Shown: one piece after another, positions 16,312 to 24,828 of the stretch
How positions within the stretch are numbered: the stretch's first letter is position 1
Layout: every line of letters starts with the position of its first letter
From: an uncultured bacterium
GTDB lineage: Bacteria > Bacteroidota > Bacteroidia > Bacteroidales > CAIWKO01
DNA length: 41,258 nucleotides
Direction of reading: 5' to 3'
Assembly: GCA_903862465.1 (NCBI GenBank)
Contig: CAIOYH010000112.1
Location: 1-41,258, forward strand
The notes under the pieces: model-generated
What the model saw: the letters and a program-made list of their open reading frames with translations, nothing else
Database searches by the model: none
Told to the model about the DNA's origin: nothing
Translations under genes and position numbers: made by a program

Positions 16312-17136
16312 TCATTCCACAACAACCTTCCTAATCCCAACTCCATTCTTGCTTCTTACTTTTATAAAATACATTCCTTTTGCTTGTCGCGATAAATCAA
16401 TGGTTGCAGCGGTTTGATTTTCTATTGCCGATTCGTAAACAATTTGACCGAAGGCATTCAAGATTTCTAATTTTTGATTTCTGTCTAAATTACCTAAAGC
16501 GACAGTAAAAATGCCTGAAGAGGGGTTGGGGTAAATGGAAACTTCGTTTTCATTTTTAATCTCTTTGATACTTGTTGTAGATTTTATGGTATTGAGCGTA
16601 GTGTTTGTAACAACAGCGGGATTGTAATCAAAATAAATGTAAGCTGTGTTTTTGATTTTTGTTTCGGGAATCAAATTGGGCTTTTGACGAACAGAATAGG
16701 TGACGTAACCATTGCTCGCATCCTGATTGGTGCCGCTATCCGGCAAATTAATATTAGGGAAATCAAATTCTACAATGTCGTTTCTTAAAAATTTGATTTT
16801 ACAATAATGGCTTGATTTTATTTTTCCAAATGTTCCCATGTCAAGGTTGCTGTCGAGCGTATCAATAATATAAACATTTCCGGCAGCGGCATTCCCTGTA
16901 TTTTGAAAATGAACAGTATAAAACATGTTCTGATTATTATCTATATATCCATTAGCACCTTCGCCTTGCGGAGTTACTTGTTTATCATTTGGATCCCATG
17001 AATTTAAAATTGTGTAACAGGCGTTTTGCGTGTTATTATTGGTGTTAATATCACCAACTAAAGGAGTTTCTATCAATGTGAAACATACTTGATTGCCAAG
17101 CTGTGCAAGAGGGCTGACAGTAAAAATATACATCAA
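16312..17136 (-). pseudogene. 3' part of a frameshifted T9SS surface protein (DUF7619-like domain plus sorting tail)
   Basis: This frame continues the protein begun at 18067 after a single-base shift near 17122-17126. It has no credible start of its own; the TTG/ATG at its head lies inside the shared beta domain. After NTQNACYTI it carries the motif SWDPNDKQVTPQG and a module with FYTVHFQNTGNAAAGNVYIIDTLDSNLD and NTAYIYFDYNPAVVTNTT, which is typical of the DUF7619 domain beside sorting tails. The last ~80 residues (VSIYPNPSSGIFTV..., RKVVVE) are a T9SS type A sorting domain, so the intact product would be secreted and handled by PorU. Confidence 0.85.
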
Positions 17137-18067
17137 TATAAAAATTAGAAGCGCCTGAATAAAAACTAGTCAGATTGACAAAATCCCAAATAATTGTGTC
17201 TCCGGAAATAGTGTATGGATTATATGATGATGTGGGTGTAAGCAAGGTATTGTCATAAACGAGCTTTACCTTCCCATTGTTTACAGCTAAACAATCAAAA
17301 TTTATTACCTCGCCTCGAATTTCTGCAGTAGTAGAGCCGAGTTTAAAATGGTAGCCCCAAAAACCAGCAGTAAGATCAAAATTGTTTCCGCAATGAAAAC
17401 CAAAATTATAACCTGAGCTGGGAACCGAGTTTACATGCTGTACGGTGGGGCAATATATTCCATTAACATTGTTGGTTGTGGTTAAATCGTAAGCAAAGCC
17501 AATCGGAACATAATACGAAAAATCAGTACCATTCCAACCAATTTGCCTAGTTATATTTTGGTTATTATACCAAAGATTTATTCTTCCATCCCAATAGGCT
17601 GTTTCGCTTCCATCAAACAGGCAATTATTATTGGTGTCGCGATAATAGGTGCCTGTGATATAGTCGCAGGTATCTCCGATCAAAGAATATTGGACAACAG
17701 AATCTTTTTTCCCGTCAGGCGCGATAACCAAAACCTTAAGATCAACAGCTCCGGTGTTTGCATAATGGTGTTGAATACCATAAAAATTAAAATAAAAAAG
17801 AGAATCGTTGACCAAATTTGTTTTAAAGTTAGTATCAGCTCCGTCACCAAATTGAAGACTTATTATAATAGTGTCGGAGATTGGATTATAACCATGCGCT
17901 ATGCCATCAACACCGTTATAAAAAGTTTCGGTTTTGTTGCAACAGTAAACATTATAGCCTAGAATTGAGTCGTACATGAGACTATTATTTCTGATTTTGA
18001 TGGAGGTTTGGGCATTAGCCGCCGTGATTGTAAATGCTAATAATAAAACGAATAAAATCTTTTTCAT
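17051..18067 (-). pseudogene. 5' part of the frameshifted T9SS surface protein
   Basis: 338 codons, of which about 315 are genuine. It starts with a signal peptide (residues 1-19, ANA-Q) and continues with beta-rich extracellular modules: a PKD-like first part (ISLQFGDGADTNF), a GTYYRDTNNNCLFDG motif resembling SdrD-B-type calcium-binding repeats, and a Cys-containing middle. After FYIDVYF the frame runs into ~25 unrelated residues (YCQPSCTAW...) and stops. Dropping one T from the run of five (A5 on plus at 17122-17126) restores FYIDVYFTVSPLAQLG and joins the 3' part, giving about 585 residues. The cause may be an error in the assembly or a real mutation. Confidence 0.85.
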
Positions 18068-18182
18068 AGCTATTAATTTTTAATGTATTACTATAGAACA
18101 ATAATTTGATAAAATGGTTGCCTTAGATTGGAAATAAATAATTTATATTTTAAAACTGATCACATTAAATTATGGTTTTAAG

Positions 18183-18215
18183 AAAAAGGCTTGAATATTA
18201 TGCTCAAGCCTTTTT
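18183..18215. terminator. Bidirectional terminator-like hairpin (copy C)
   Basis: AAAAAGGCTTGA and TCAAGCCTTTTT form a perfect 12-bp stem with a 9-nt loop and T-runs on both strands. It has the same core as the hairpins at 15565 and 16253, but no convincing gene ends here, so it may mark a lost gene or be a mobile repeat. Confidence 0.65.
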
Positions 18216-18480
18216 CTAATTTAATTTTTAAAATTATGAACCACTTATCTGTTTCTTGGTTTTGTAAAATGAACGATTATTATGTATATATGTACACCTA
18301 AAACATCAAAAAAATCTAACAATATCTTCATTATTGTCCATTTGTGTTTACCTTTTTTTATTTTTAGACTCTATTTATTTTCTACAAAGATATAAAGATT
18401 TCTATTAAGATGACATTTATAAATAAAAAGCTTACAAATCATCGTTGGGTGATTTAATTTTACTTACCTCCCTGAGTAAA
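18216..18480. other. AT-rich non-coding stretch
   Basis: No ORF of note, no promoter box with a partner, and no palindrome beyond short AT runs. I see nothing assignable here. Confidence 0.5.
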
Positions 18481-18487
18481 CCGTTAA

Positions 18488-18538
18488 GTAGTTAAAAACT
18501 ACCAATTACAATGTTCGAAGTTTGCAACTTCGAACATT
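18488..18538. repeat. Two adjacent perfect palindromes
   Basis: GTAGTT-AAA-AACTAC (18488-18502) is followed by AATGTTCGAAGTT-TGC-AACTTCGAACATT (18510-18538), a perfect 13-bp stem. A degraded copy of the ~41-bp block 18489-18530 recurs at 18747-18788, where the stem is no longer perfect. Confidence 0.7.
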
Positions 18539-18610
18539 AGAGTTCAACGTTTCAGATAGTTATAATCCTAATAGAGAAACGATTGAATATGTTCATGCCA
18601 CAGATTCTAT

Positions 18611-18676
18611 ATAATTTATAACCGCTTAAAAGTAATTTATAACCGCTTATAAATAGATTATAACCGCTTATAAATT
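18611..18676. repeat. Three copies of TTATAACCGCTTATAA-like unit
   Basis: The near-palindromic unit TTATAACCGCTTA(T)AA occurs three times at 22-24-bp intervals. The regular spacing and symmetry could serve a DNA-binding protein, or the tract could be a small tandem array. No gene is adjacent. Confidence 0.6.
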
Positions 18677-18746
18677 GTCTTTAGCGACCGACCCTGTTAT
18701 TTCAAAAAGTCGTATAACAACTAGTAAAAACCAATGATAGTACTGA

Positions 18747-18788
18747 TAGTTGCAAACTACCATTCACAAAGTTCGAAGTTGCAGACTT
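18747..18788. repeat. Degenerate copy of the 18489-18530 block
   Basis: TAGTTGCAAACTACCATTCAC and AAAGTTCGAAGTTGCAGACTT align with the earlier block at roughly 80 % identity with one gap (estimated by eye). Confidence 0.55.
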
Positions 18789-18908
18789 TAAACAATATGA
18801 ACCATAACAGATACGGAATCTGCATTATACAAATTAAATTGGAGAGTAAATGGGAGCCAATGATGGGTGAATGAGAGGCAATGTTCCATGAATTTTATTA
18901 GATGGAGA

Positions 18909-19219
18909 GCAAATGGGAGGCAATGTTCCGTAAATGGGAGGCAATGTTCCGTGAATGAGAGCCAATGTTCCGTGAATGAGAGCCAATTTTCCGTGAATGA
19001 GAGCCAATGTTCCGTGAATGGGAGGCAATGTTCCGTGAATGAGAGCCAATGTTCCGTGAATGGGAGGCAATGTTCCGTGAATGAGAGCCAATGTTCCGTG
19101 AATGGGAGCCAATGTTTCGCGAATGAGAGCCAATGTTGCGTGAATGAGAGCCAATGTTCCGTGAATGAGAGCCAATGTTCCGTGAATGAGAGCCAATGTT
19201 CCGTGAATGAGAGCCAATG
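18909..19219. repeat. 21-bp minisatellite, 14 full units plus a partial
   Basis: The unit is GTGAATGAGAGCCAATGTTCC, in strict 21-bp register from 18909 to 19202 with a 17-bp partial after. Degenerate units extend left to about 18845. Two main variants alternate: GAGAGCC and GGGAGGC, with GGGAGCC once. Because 21 is a multiple of three and the unit has no stop in most frames, long ORFs appear on both strands. The minus frame (18834-19337) even begins with a hydrophobic stretch, but no promoter is seen, and its start abuts a 13-bp hairpin. Coding status is unproven and I favour a non-coding tract. Confidence 0.85.
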
Positions 19220-19346
19220 ATTTTAAGCTGTTCTGAGTGTTTTTAAAGGCACTTATTGACTCAGTTTTATTGGTACACAGATGTGCACTGAGGAGAAGAG
19301 ACACATAGCAAACCAAAAATATTAATAGGATTCGCATGTCTGCTTT

Positions 19347-19387
19347 ATCTGCGGGAAATACTTTTTATCTATAAATTTCCCGCAGAT
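19347..19387. repeat. Perfect 13-bp inverted repeat with 15-nt loop
   Basis: ATCTGCGGGAAAT (19347-19359) and ATTTCCCGCAGAT (19375-19387). It lies ~57 bp past the patatin-gene stop without a following T-run on the minus strand. It is probably a dispersed palindrome that might also stabilise the patatin mRNA end. Confidence 0.7.
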
Positions 19388-19443
19388 TTCGCAAATTGTC
19401 GCATATAAATCTAATTGTCTATATGAAATATTTTAAAAGGAAG

Positions 19444-20484
19444 CTACTCGTTTGCAATCAACCTATCCACAATCAGATTCAACTCTTCATCATGGTCGGA
19501 AACATAGCGTCTGCCGGCAGCCACCAACTCTTGGATGTTTTCGGGTTTGGCATTGTCCATAGCGGAACTTGCTCCTTCAATAGCAGGTTCTAAACGGAAG
19601 TAATCCTTTTTGTCTTTCTCGCTTAAGGTATCGAACATCTGAGAAAGTTGATAGCTCACGGTTTCGGAATTGCCCGACATCAATATATCAATAATAGGCA
19701 TCATCCAACCTAAAGCGCCCCAACCTTTGGCTTCATTATAGGAATATGGCTTGCCTGTGGCGCCCGTGCCGATAGAAACTACCATCATATCTTTCACCAT
19801 AGGTTTATTGGGCTTTTCTGAGTCATTCAGAATGTTGCCGAAGTCGGTTTTGCGAGCTTCCGCATAAGCGCATAAGGCAGGATTGTTAGCAAATACACCT
19901 CCATCCACCAAATAAAGAGGTGCACCATAAATGGAATTGATTTTGGCAGTTTCGAAATAAGTGGGCGCTGCTGAAGTGGCACGACAAATATCGCGGACTA
20001 GGAAATTATCCACGTCGGTCCTTTTGGCATCCATAGAAGTGAAGAAAACGGCTGAACGCTTGGCGATTTCGTAAGAAGTAATCAAACACGGTTTCAGCAA
20101 TTGGCTCAGTTTCGTATCTCCAAAATAGTTTTTCAAGTTTCTTTCGAGATTCACAACAGGGTATTTTTCGTTTGTAAGACCCCATCCCCTACTGACCTTT
20201 TCCCAAAAATCTAAATCGAAAATCTCATGTCCTTTTTCAACATAAAGATCCACGGCTTCTTTCGCTGTGAATTTTGGACGACCATTATCGTTGGGCGCAA
20301 GATATATGCAAGATAAAATACCGCCAGTGCTTGTACCGGCAATAAAATCGAAATAGTCTACTAGACGTTTATCGCCACCTTTTCGTTCGCAAATCTTTGA
20401 TTCGATGTATTCGAGTATGGTTCCGGGAAGTATGCCTTTGATACCGCCGCCATCAATGGATAGGATTCTGATTTTTTTTGACAT
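19444..20484 (-). CDS. Patatin-like phospholipase
   Basis: 346 residues, cytoplasmic (no signal peptide). Patatin enzymes hydrolyse acyl chains from phospholipids with a Ser-Asp dyad. The oxyanion loop DGGGIKG is at residues 11-17, the nucleophile Ser52 is in GTSTG and the catalytic Asp194 is in DGGVFANNP. ICRATSAAPTYF (167-178) is the usual fourth block. The C-terminal ~100 residues are helical. It sits alone, with its own promoter, next to a minisatellite. CapV effectors of CBASS anti-phage systems have the same fold, but no cyclase gene is nearby, so a housekeeping lipid role is the safer reading. Confidence 0.92.
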   Translation of the reverse strand: MSKKIRILSIDGGGIKGILPGTILEYIESKICERKGGDKRLVDYFDFIAGTSTGGILSCIYLAPNDNGRPKFTAKEAVDLYVEKGHEIFDLDFWEKVSRGWGLTNEKYPVVNLERNLKNYFGDTKLSQLLKPCLITSYEIAKRSAVFFTSMDAKRTDVDNFLVRDICRATSAAPTYFETAKINSIYGAPLYLVDGGVFANNPALCAYAEARKTDFGNILNDSEKPNKPMVKDMMVVSIGTGATGKPYSYNEAKGWGALGWMMPIIDILMSGNSETVSYQLSQMFDTLSEKDKKDYFRLEPAIEGASSAMDNAKPENIQELVAAGRRYVSDHDEELNLIVDRLIANE

Positions 20485-20538
20485 GGTTTTTTGGTTTTTA
20501 ATTTATACTATTGTTTGATTATGATCTTTAGTCGAGCA

Positions 20539-20570
20539 CAAATGTAACTATTTTTTAGAAGGTAGACAAG
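20539..20570 (-). promoter_or_regulatory. Promoter of the patatin gene
   Basis: On the minus strand CTTG (20567-20570), a 20-bp spacer and TACATTTG (20539-20546). The -33 has one mismatch to TTTG but keeps the TTG core. The leader would be about 48 nt. Confidence 0.55.
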
Positions 20571-20680
20571 AAATTGAAAAAAATATTTTTCTCATCAACG
20601 TTATTAAAAAAGCCCTCAAACATGGCAAAACCCTGTTTTTTAACTTTTTTTCTGAATTAAAATCACTTTTTTTTGAATTA

Positions 20681-20714
20681 TTTGTTTACATGTAATTTTA
20701 TTTGTATATCTTTG
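20681..20714 (+). promoter_or_regulatory. Promoter of the cold-shock gene
   Basis: TTTG (20681-20684), a 22-bp spacer and TATCTTTG (20707-20714). The predicted leader is only ~24 nt, too short for the long folding leaders known for some cspA mRNAs. Confidence 0.6.
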
Positions 20715-20744
20715 CAAATATTTTAAATACACAATACAATAACA

Positions 20745-20936
20745 ATGAAAAAAGGAACAGTAAAATTCTTCAATGAATTAAAAGGTTTTGGATTTATCAA
20801 AGACAGTGAATCCGAAAAAGAATACTTCGTACATGCTTCTGGTTTAGTTGACCAGATTAAAGAAGGTGACGAAGTGAGTTTTGAACTCCAAGAAGGAAAA
20901 AAAGGATTAAATGCAGTAAATGTTAAACGTACCTAA
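20745..20936 (+). CDS. Cold-shock domain protein (CspA family)
   Basis: 63 residues, a single OB-fold cold-shock domain that binds single-stranded RNA and DNA and melts mRNA structure. RNP1 appears as KGFGFIKD (residues 13-20) and RNP2 as YFVHASG (27-33). The start MKKGTVKFFNELKG and the end GLNAVNVKRT match the family. It is slightly shorter than the E. coli proteins (about 70 aa), as is usual in Bacteroidota. It has its own promoter and a very strong terminator, so it is monocistronic. It is convergent with a DEAD-box helicase gene; both act on RNA structure. Confidence 0.95.
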   Translation: MKKGTVKFFNELKGFGFIKDSESEKEYFVHASGLVDQIKEGDEVSFELQEGKKGLNAVNVKRT

Positions 20937-20968
20937 CATTACGTATATCTAAAAAAGGTTTTAATCTG

Positions 20969-20997
20969 AGCCCATCGCAAAACGATGGGCTTTTTTT
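20969..20997 (+). terminator. Terminator of the cold-shock gene
   Basis: AGCCCATCG-CAAAA-CGATGGGCT is a perfect 9-bp stem followed by seven T residues, a textbook intrinsic terminator 32 bp past the stop. Confidence 0.93.
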
Positions 20998-21002
20998 ATG
21001 CC

Positions 21003-21040
21003 AAAAAAAAAGACCTGATAAATTATAATCTGTCAGGTCT
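21003..21040 (-). terminator. Terminator of the DEAD-box helicase gene
   Basis: On the minus strand AGACCTGA pairs with TCAGGTCT (8 bp) and is followed by eight T residues (21003-21010). It sits back to back with the cold-shock terminator. Confidence 0.88.
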
Positions 21041-21068
21041 CATCATTTAGTTCTATCCTGTTAAAGGA

Positions 21069-22922
21069 TTAATGTTTATGGCGAGAATAGGTCTTTGACT
21101 TGCTTGGCCTATCTTGTTCTTCTTTTTCGCTCGCAATTCCGATGTTTATTTTACGGTCGCCAAAACGTTTATTTTTCAACAATCTTGAAATTTCTTGGGC
21201 ATAACGACTTTCTATCTCGAAAAAAGAAAATGTTTTCATCAAATCAATACGTCCGATTCCGATTTTTTTACCCGAAGTGCTTGAGTTAATCATTTCAATC
21301 AAACTACCGGGATTGAAACCATCCATTTTGCCTGCATTGATGAACATACGGGTATAGTCTCCCCCTGAACGATCCGACCCACGATCCCTATCACTTCTGT
21401 CGCCACGGTCTCTTCTATCGCCTCTGTCTCCCCTATCACCCCTGCTATCTCTATCACCTCTTGCATCTCTATCCCCCCTGCCGTCTCTATCTCCTCTACT
21501 GTCTCTATCTCCTCTACTGTCCCTTTCTCCTCTATTACGATCACGACGTTTAGAATCACGACGATTTCCATCATCACGGTTGCTACCATAATCATCGGGG
21601 ACTTTAATATCACTTGTCCCGCGATAATAATCTAAAAACTTATTAAACTGCAGCGAAACAAAACGTTTGATCACCTCTTCTTTTTCGAGCCATTCAAGCT
21701 TTTTGAAAATTACAGGTAAATAGGTATCGATTTCCGAATGGTCAATTTCCACTTTTTCCATGCGGTCAATCAAGTGAAACAACTGCTTTTCGCAAATTTC
21801 TCGTCCTTTTGGAATAGCGGCATGTTGGAAGTTCTTCTGAATTTTCTTTTCAATTTGCTTGATAAGATATTTTTCTTTCATATTAACGATAGCGATAGAA
21901 ATACCTGCTTTTCCTGCTCTTCCGGTTCTTCCGCTGCGATGTGTATATACTTCGGGATCGTCTGGAAGATTGTAGTTAATAATATGTGTCAAATCGTTCA
22001 CATCCAATCCGCGTGCTGCCACATCGGTTGCTACTAGCAAGCGAATATTCCGATGGCGAAACTTTTGCATGACCATGTCACGCATGGGTTGAGACAAATC
22101 GCCATGCAAGGAGTCGGCATTATAGCCGTCTTGTATAAGTTTGTCCGCAATTTCTTGTGTTTCGATACGAGTGCGGCAAAAAACAATACCGTAAATGTCA
22201 GGATTGAAATCGGCAATACGTTTTAAAACCAAATATTTATCTTTTGCATGAACCGTATAACAAAGATGTTTCACGTTTTCGGCTCCGGCATTTTTGTTAC
22301 CAATGGTCACTTCGAGTGGATTGGTCATATATTTTCTTGAAATACCAACAATTTCATGAGGCATCGTTGCAGAAAACAATAAGGTGTTTCTGCCATCAGG
22401 AACTTGAGCCAAAATTGCATTAATACTATCAAGAAATCCCATGTTAAGCATTTCGTCAGCTTCATCAAGCACTACGCGAGTTACATCCGAAAGCTTTGCA
22501 GCCTTACGTTCAATCAAATCTATCAAACGACCTGGAGTCGCCACAATGATTTGTACACCTTTCTTCAATGCATTTATTTGTGTTTCGATACTTGAGCCAC
22601 CATATACAGGAAGCACTTTCAAATCGTCTATATAGCGTGCATAATCGTTCAAATCGCCTGCAATTTGCAAACAAAGTTCACGGGTTGGGCATAAAATCAA
22701 TGCTCTTGGCAGTTTTGTTCCCGGATGAGCTTCCTGAATCAATGGCAAACCATAGGCTGCTGTTTTACCTGTACCGGTTTGCGCTAGTGCAATGATATCA
22801 GATTTTTTGTTAAGCATTAAGGGGATAACTTCTTCTTGAACCGGCATAGGGTTTTCAAAGCCAAGTTCTAGTATTGCCCTCTGAATTTGAGGGTTTATAC
22901 CTAATTCTTCAAATGTTGTCAT
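21069..22922 (-). CDS. DEAD-box ATP-dependent RNA helicase (DeaD/CsdA type)
   Basis: 617 residues. The helicase core (about 1-370) has all family motifs: the Q-motif region, AQTGTGKT (I), PTRELCLQI (Ia), TPGRLID (Ib), DEAD (II), SAT (III), ATDVAARGLDV (V) and HRSGRTGRAG (VI). Next comes a ~70-residue helical part, then an Arg/Gly/Asp repeat linker (about 453-520, RGDRDSRGDRD units) and a C-terminal DbpA-type RNA-binding domain (about 525-600, ending IGIASEKEE). It unwinds RNA during ribosome assembly or mRNA decay, probably at low temperature. The leader is long: a TATCTTTG box at 23026-23033 implies ~95 nt. Confidence 0.95.
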   Translation of the reverse strand: MTTFEELGINPQIQRAILELGFENPMPVQEEVIPLMLNKKSDIIALAQTGTGKTAAYGLPLIQEAHPGTKLPRALILCPTRELCLQIAGDLNDYARYIDDLKVLPVYGGSSIETQINALKKGVQIIVATPGRLIDLIERKAAKLSDVTRVVLDEADEMLNMGFLDSINAILAQVPDGRNTLLFSATMPHEIVGISRKYMTNPLEVTIGNKNAGAENVKHLCYTVHAKDKYLVLKRIADFNPDIYGIVFCRTRIETQEIADKLIQDGYNADSLHGDLSQPMRDMVMQKFRHRNIRLLVATDVAARGLDVNDLTHIINYNLPDDPEVYTHRSGRTGRAGKAGISIAIVNMKEKYLIKQIEKKIQKNFQHAAIPKGREICEKQLFHLIDRMEKVEIDHSEIDTYLPVIFKKLEWLEKEEVIKRFVSLQFNKFLDYYRGTSDIKVPDDYGSNRDDGNRRDSKRRDRNRGERDSRGDRDSRGDRDGRGDRDARGDRDSRGDRGDRGDRRDRGDRSDRDRGSDRSGGDYTRMFINAGKMDGFNPGSLIEMINSSTSGKKIGIGRIDLMKTFSFFEIESRYAQEISRLLKNKRFGDRKINIGIASEKEEQDRPSKSKTYSRHKH

Positions 22923-23025
22923 GTTGTTTGTTACGTTACGTGTTTTTCGGGTTTGTATCCCAACAGATTTTATTGGAATGGCGGGAATTGAAACTTCAAA
23001 TAATAATAATAAAAATATTTTTTTG

Positions 23026-23033
23026 CAAAGATA
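23026..23033 (-). promoter_or_regulatory. Probable -7 box of the DEAD-box helicase gene
   Basis: TATCTTTG on the minus strand, the same octamer as in the cold-shock promoter. The nearest TTTG is 24 bp upstream, longer than usual. It implies a ~95-nt untranslated leader, which could hold regulation. Confidence 0.45.
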
Positions 23034-23061
23034 GTCTATTATTCAATACATGACGTCCAAA

Positions 23062-24810
23062 TTATTGTAATAATGCCAAATCTTCAATAATTGCATCTAT
23101 TTTTTGTTTGCAAACACTTTCAATTTCCTTAAATTTCGAGACATCTTTTAATTCTGTTTTTATCCCGAAATAAAACTTGATTTTAGGTTCGGTACCTGAT
23201 GGACGTATTGTGATTTTACTTCCATCAGCAGTAAAAACCTGCAAAACATCGGATTTTGGCAATTCGATGTTAGCAATATTACCATTCAAAGTATTGATAT
23301 TCCTTTGAAGTTTATAGTCTTTAATAGCTACAACTTTGGAGTCGTTTATTGCTTTTGGAGGATTCGTTCTGAAATTAGCCATCATTTGTTTGATTTCGTC
23401 GGCACCGGATTTGCCTTTCTTGGTGATGGAGAGTAAACTTTCATAGTACATGCCAAATTCCTTATAGATTTCCAACAGTAAAGCATATAAAGAAATGCCT
23501 TGCTCCTTGGCATGGACTGCAGTTTCAGCAATCATACAACAAGAAATCACCGCGTCTTTATCCCTTACAAAGTCGCCTACCAAATAGCCATAGCTTTCTT
23601 CGCCTCCCCCAATAAAAGTCTTTTGCCCTTCAAATTTTCTGATTATTTCTGCAATGTATTTGAAACCTGTCAACACATCAAAATATTCCACCCCGAATTT
23701 ATTGGCAATTTCTACTAACAACTCACTTGTTACAATTGTTTTTACAATAAATTCCTTCCCAAGTAACTTACCCGTTTTTTTCCATTGATTGATTAGGTAA
23801 TAGATAAGTAAGGAGGCAGTTTGATTGCCATTTAATAATATGTATTCGCCCCTATCATCTTTAATAGCAACGCCCACTCTGTCAGCATCAGGATCAGTAG
23901 CTAAGACCAATTCTGCATTCACCAATTTTGCTTTCTCAATCGCCATCGCTAAAGCTGCCTTTTCTTCAGGATTGGGTGATTTTATCGTTGGAAAATTACC
24001 ATCAGGGATAGCTTGTTCTTCCACCAAATGGATATTTTTAAACCCATATTGTTTCAAAGCGATTGGAACGAGCGTGATTCCTGTGCCATGCAAAGCCGTG
24101 TAAACAATACTTATATCTTTGTGTTTATGGATAATCTCAGGAATGAAAGACAGCTTTTTAACTTCCGCAAGATAAGCCAAATCAACTTCTTTACCTATAC
24201 TTATAATGTTCTCAGGTTTCGCAGAAAAACGAATCATATCAATAGCTGTAATCTTACGCACCTCAACAATAACGTTATCATCATGAGGAGCAACCAATTG
24301 CCCACCATCTTCCCAATAGACTTTATAGCCGTTATATTCTTTTGGATTATGAGATGCCGTTATGACAATGCCACTTTGACATCCAAGATGACGTATGGCG
24401 AAAGAGAGTTCCGGTGTAGGACGAAGCTCTTCAAACAAAAAGACTTTGCAGTTGTTCGCCGAGAGAATTTCTGCTGAAATTTGAGCAAAATATTTACTAT
24501 TGTTCCGAGAGTCGTAAGCAATGGCAACTTTAATTTCACTTATATTGGGAAACATCAGATGCAGATAATTCGCCAAGCCTTGCGTTGCCATACCCACAGT
24601 ATATTTATTCATGCGATTGCTGCCGACCCCCATGATGCCGCGTAAGCCACCTGTACCAAACTCCAAATCAGTATAAAACGATTCAAAGAGTTCGTCAGGA
24701 TTTTCATCCATCAATTGTTTCACTTGTTGACGGGTTTGCTCATCAAAGTTCTCGCCAAGCCATTGTTGTGCCTTTGCTATAATTGATTTGTCAATATTCT
24801 CAAGTTCCAT
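23062..24810 (-). CDS. Phosphosugar mutase (phosphoglucomutase/phosphomannomutase)
   Basis: 582 residues of the alpha-D-phosphohexomutase superfamily, which shifts phosphate between C1 and C6 of hexoses in the cytoplasm and feeds nucleotide-sugar and surface-polysaccharide synthesis. The four active-site loops are visible: catalytic Ser in VITASHNPKEYNGYKVYW, Mg-binding DPDADRVGVA, sugar-specificity loop GGEESYGYL and phosphate-binding RPSGTEPKIKFY. Length and YGLVG-type variants match the Bacteroidota/Firmicutes PgcA-like group rather than E. coli ManB. Glucose versus mannose preference cannot be read. A CAAAATTA box (TAATTTTG on minus) at 24829-24836 may be its -7. Confidence 0.93.
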   Translation of the reverse strand: MELENIDKSIIAKAQQWLGENFDEQTRQQVKQLMDENPDELFESFYTDLEFGTGGLRGIMGVGSNRMNKYTVGMATQGLANYLHLMFPNISEIKVAIAYDSRNNSKYFAQISAEILSANNCKVFLFEELRPTPELSFAIRHLGCQSGIVITASHNPKEYNGYKVYWEDGGQLVAPHDDNVIVEVRKITAIDMIRFSAKPENIISIGKEVDLAYLAEVKKLSFIPEIIHKHKDISIVYTALHGTGITLVPIALKQYGFKNIHLVEEQAIPDGNFPTIKSPNPEEKAALAMAIEKAKLVNAELVLATDPDADRVGVAIKDDRGEYILLNGNQTASLLIYYLINQWKKTGKLLGKEFIVKTIVTSELLVEIANKFGVEYFDVLTGFKYIAEIIRKFEGQKTFIGGGEESYGYLVGDFVRDKDAVISCCMIAETAVHAKEQGISLYALLLEIYKEFGMYYESLLSITKKGKSGADEIKQMMANFRTNPPKAINDSKVVAIKDYKLQRNINTLNGNIANIELPKSDVLQVFTADGSKITIRPSGTEPKIKFYFGIKTELKDVSKFKEIESVCKQKIDAIIEDLALLQ

Positions 24811-24828
24811 ATATATAATATTTTCTTA

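Noticed and set aside
17122-17126. Programmed ribosomal frameshift
   Set aside because: No canonical slippery heptamer or downstream stimulatory structure is apparent, and the run is only five bases. Mutation or sequencing error is simpler.
18909-19219. CRISPR array
   Set aside because: The units are contiguous 21-mers with no unique spacers, and no cas gene is near.
18867-19220. Plus-strand ORF of NESQCSV repeats
   Set aside because: It is a product of a 21-bp repeat that has no stop codon. It starts inside the repeat and lacks any leader or promoter.
18834-19337. Minus-strand ORF with hydrophobic start and LALIHGT repeats
   Set aside because: It is open for the same reason as the plus frame. 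The signal-like start is suggestive, but no promoter is seen and a strong hairpin lies 10 bp upstream. Kept only as a finding.
19444-20484. CBASS effector CapV
   Set aside because: It has the patatin fold, but no CD-NTase, Cap2 or Cap3 gene is in the neighbourhood.
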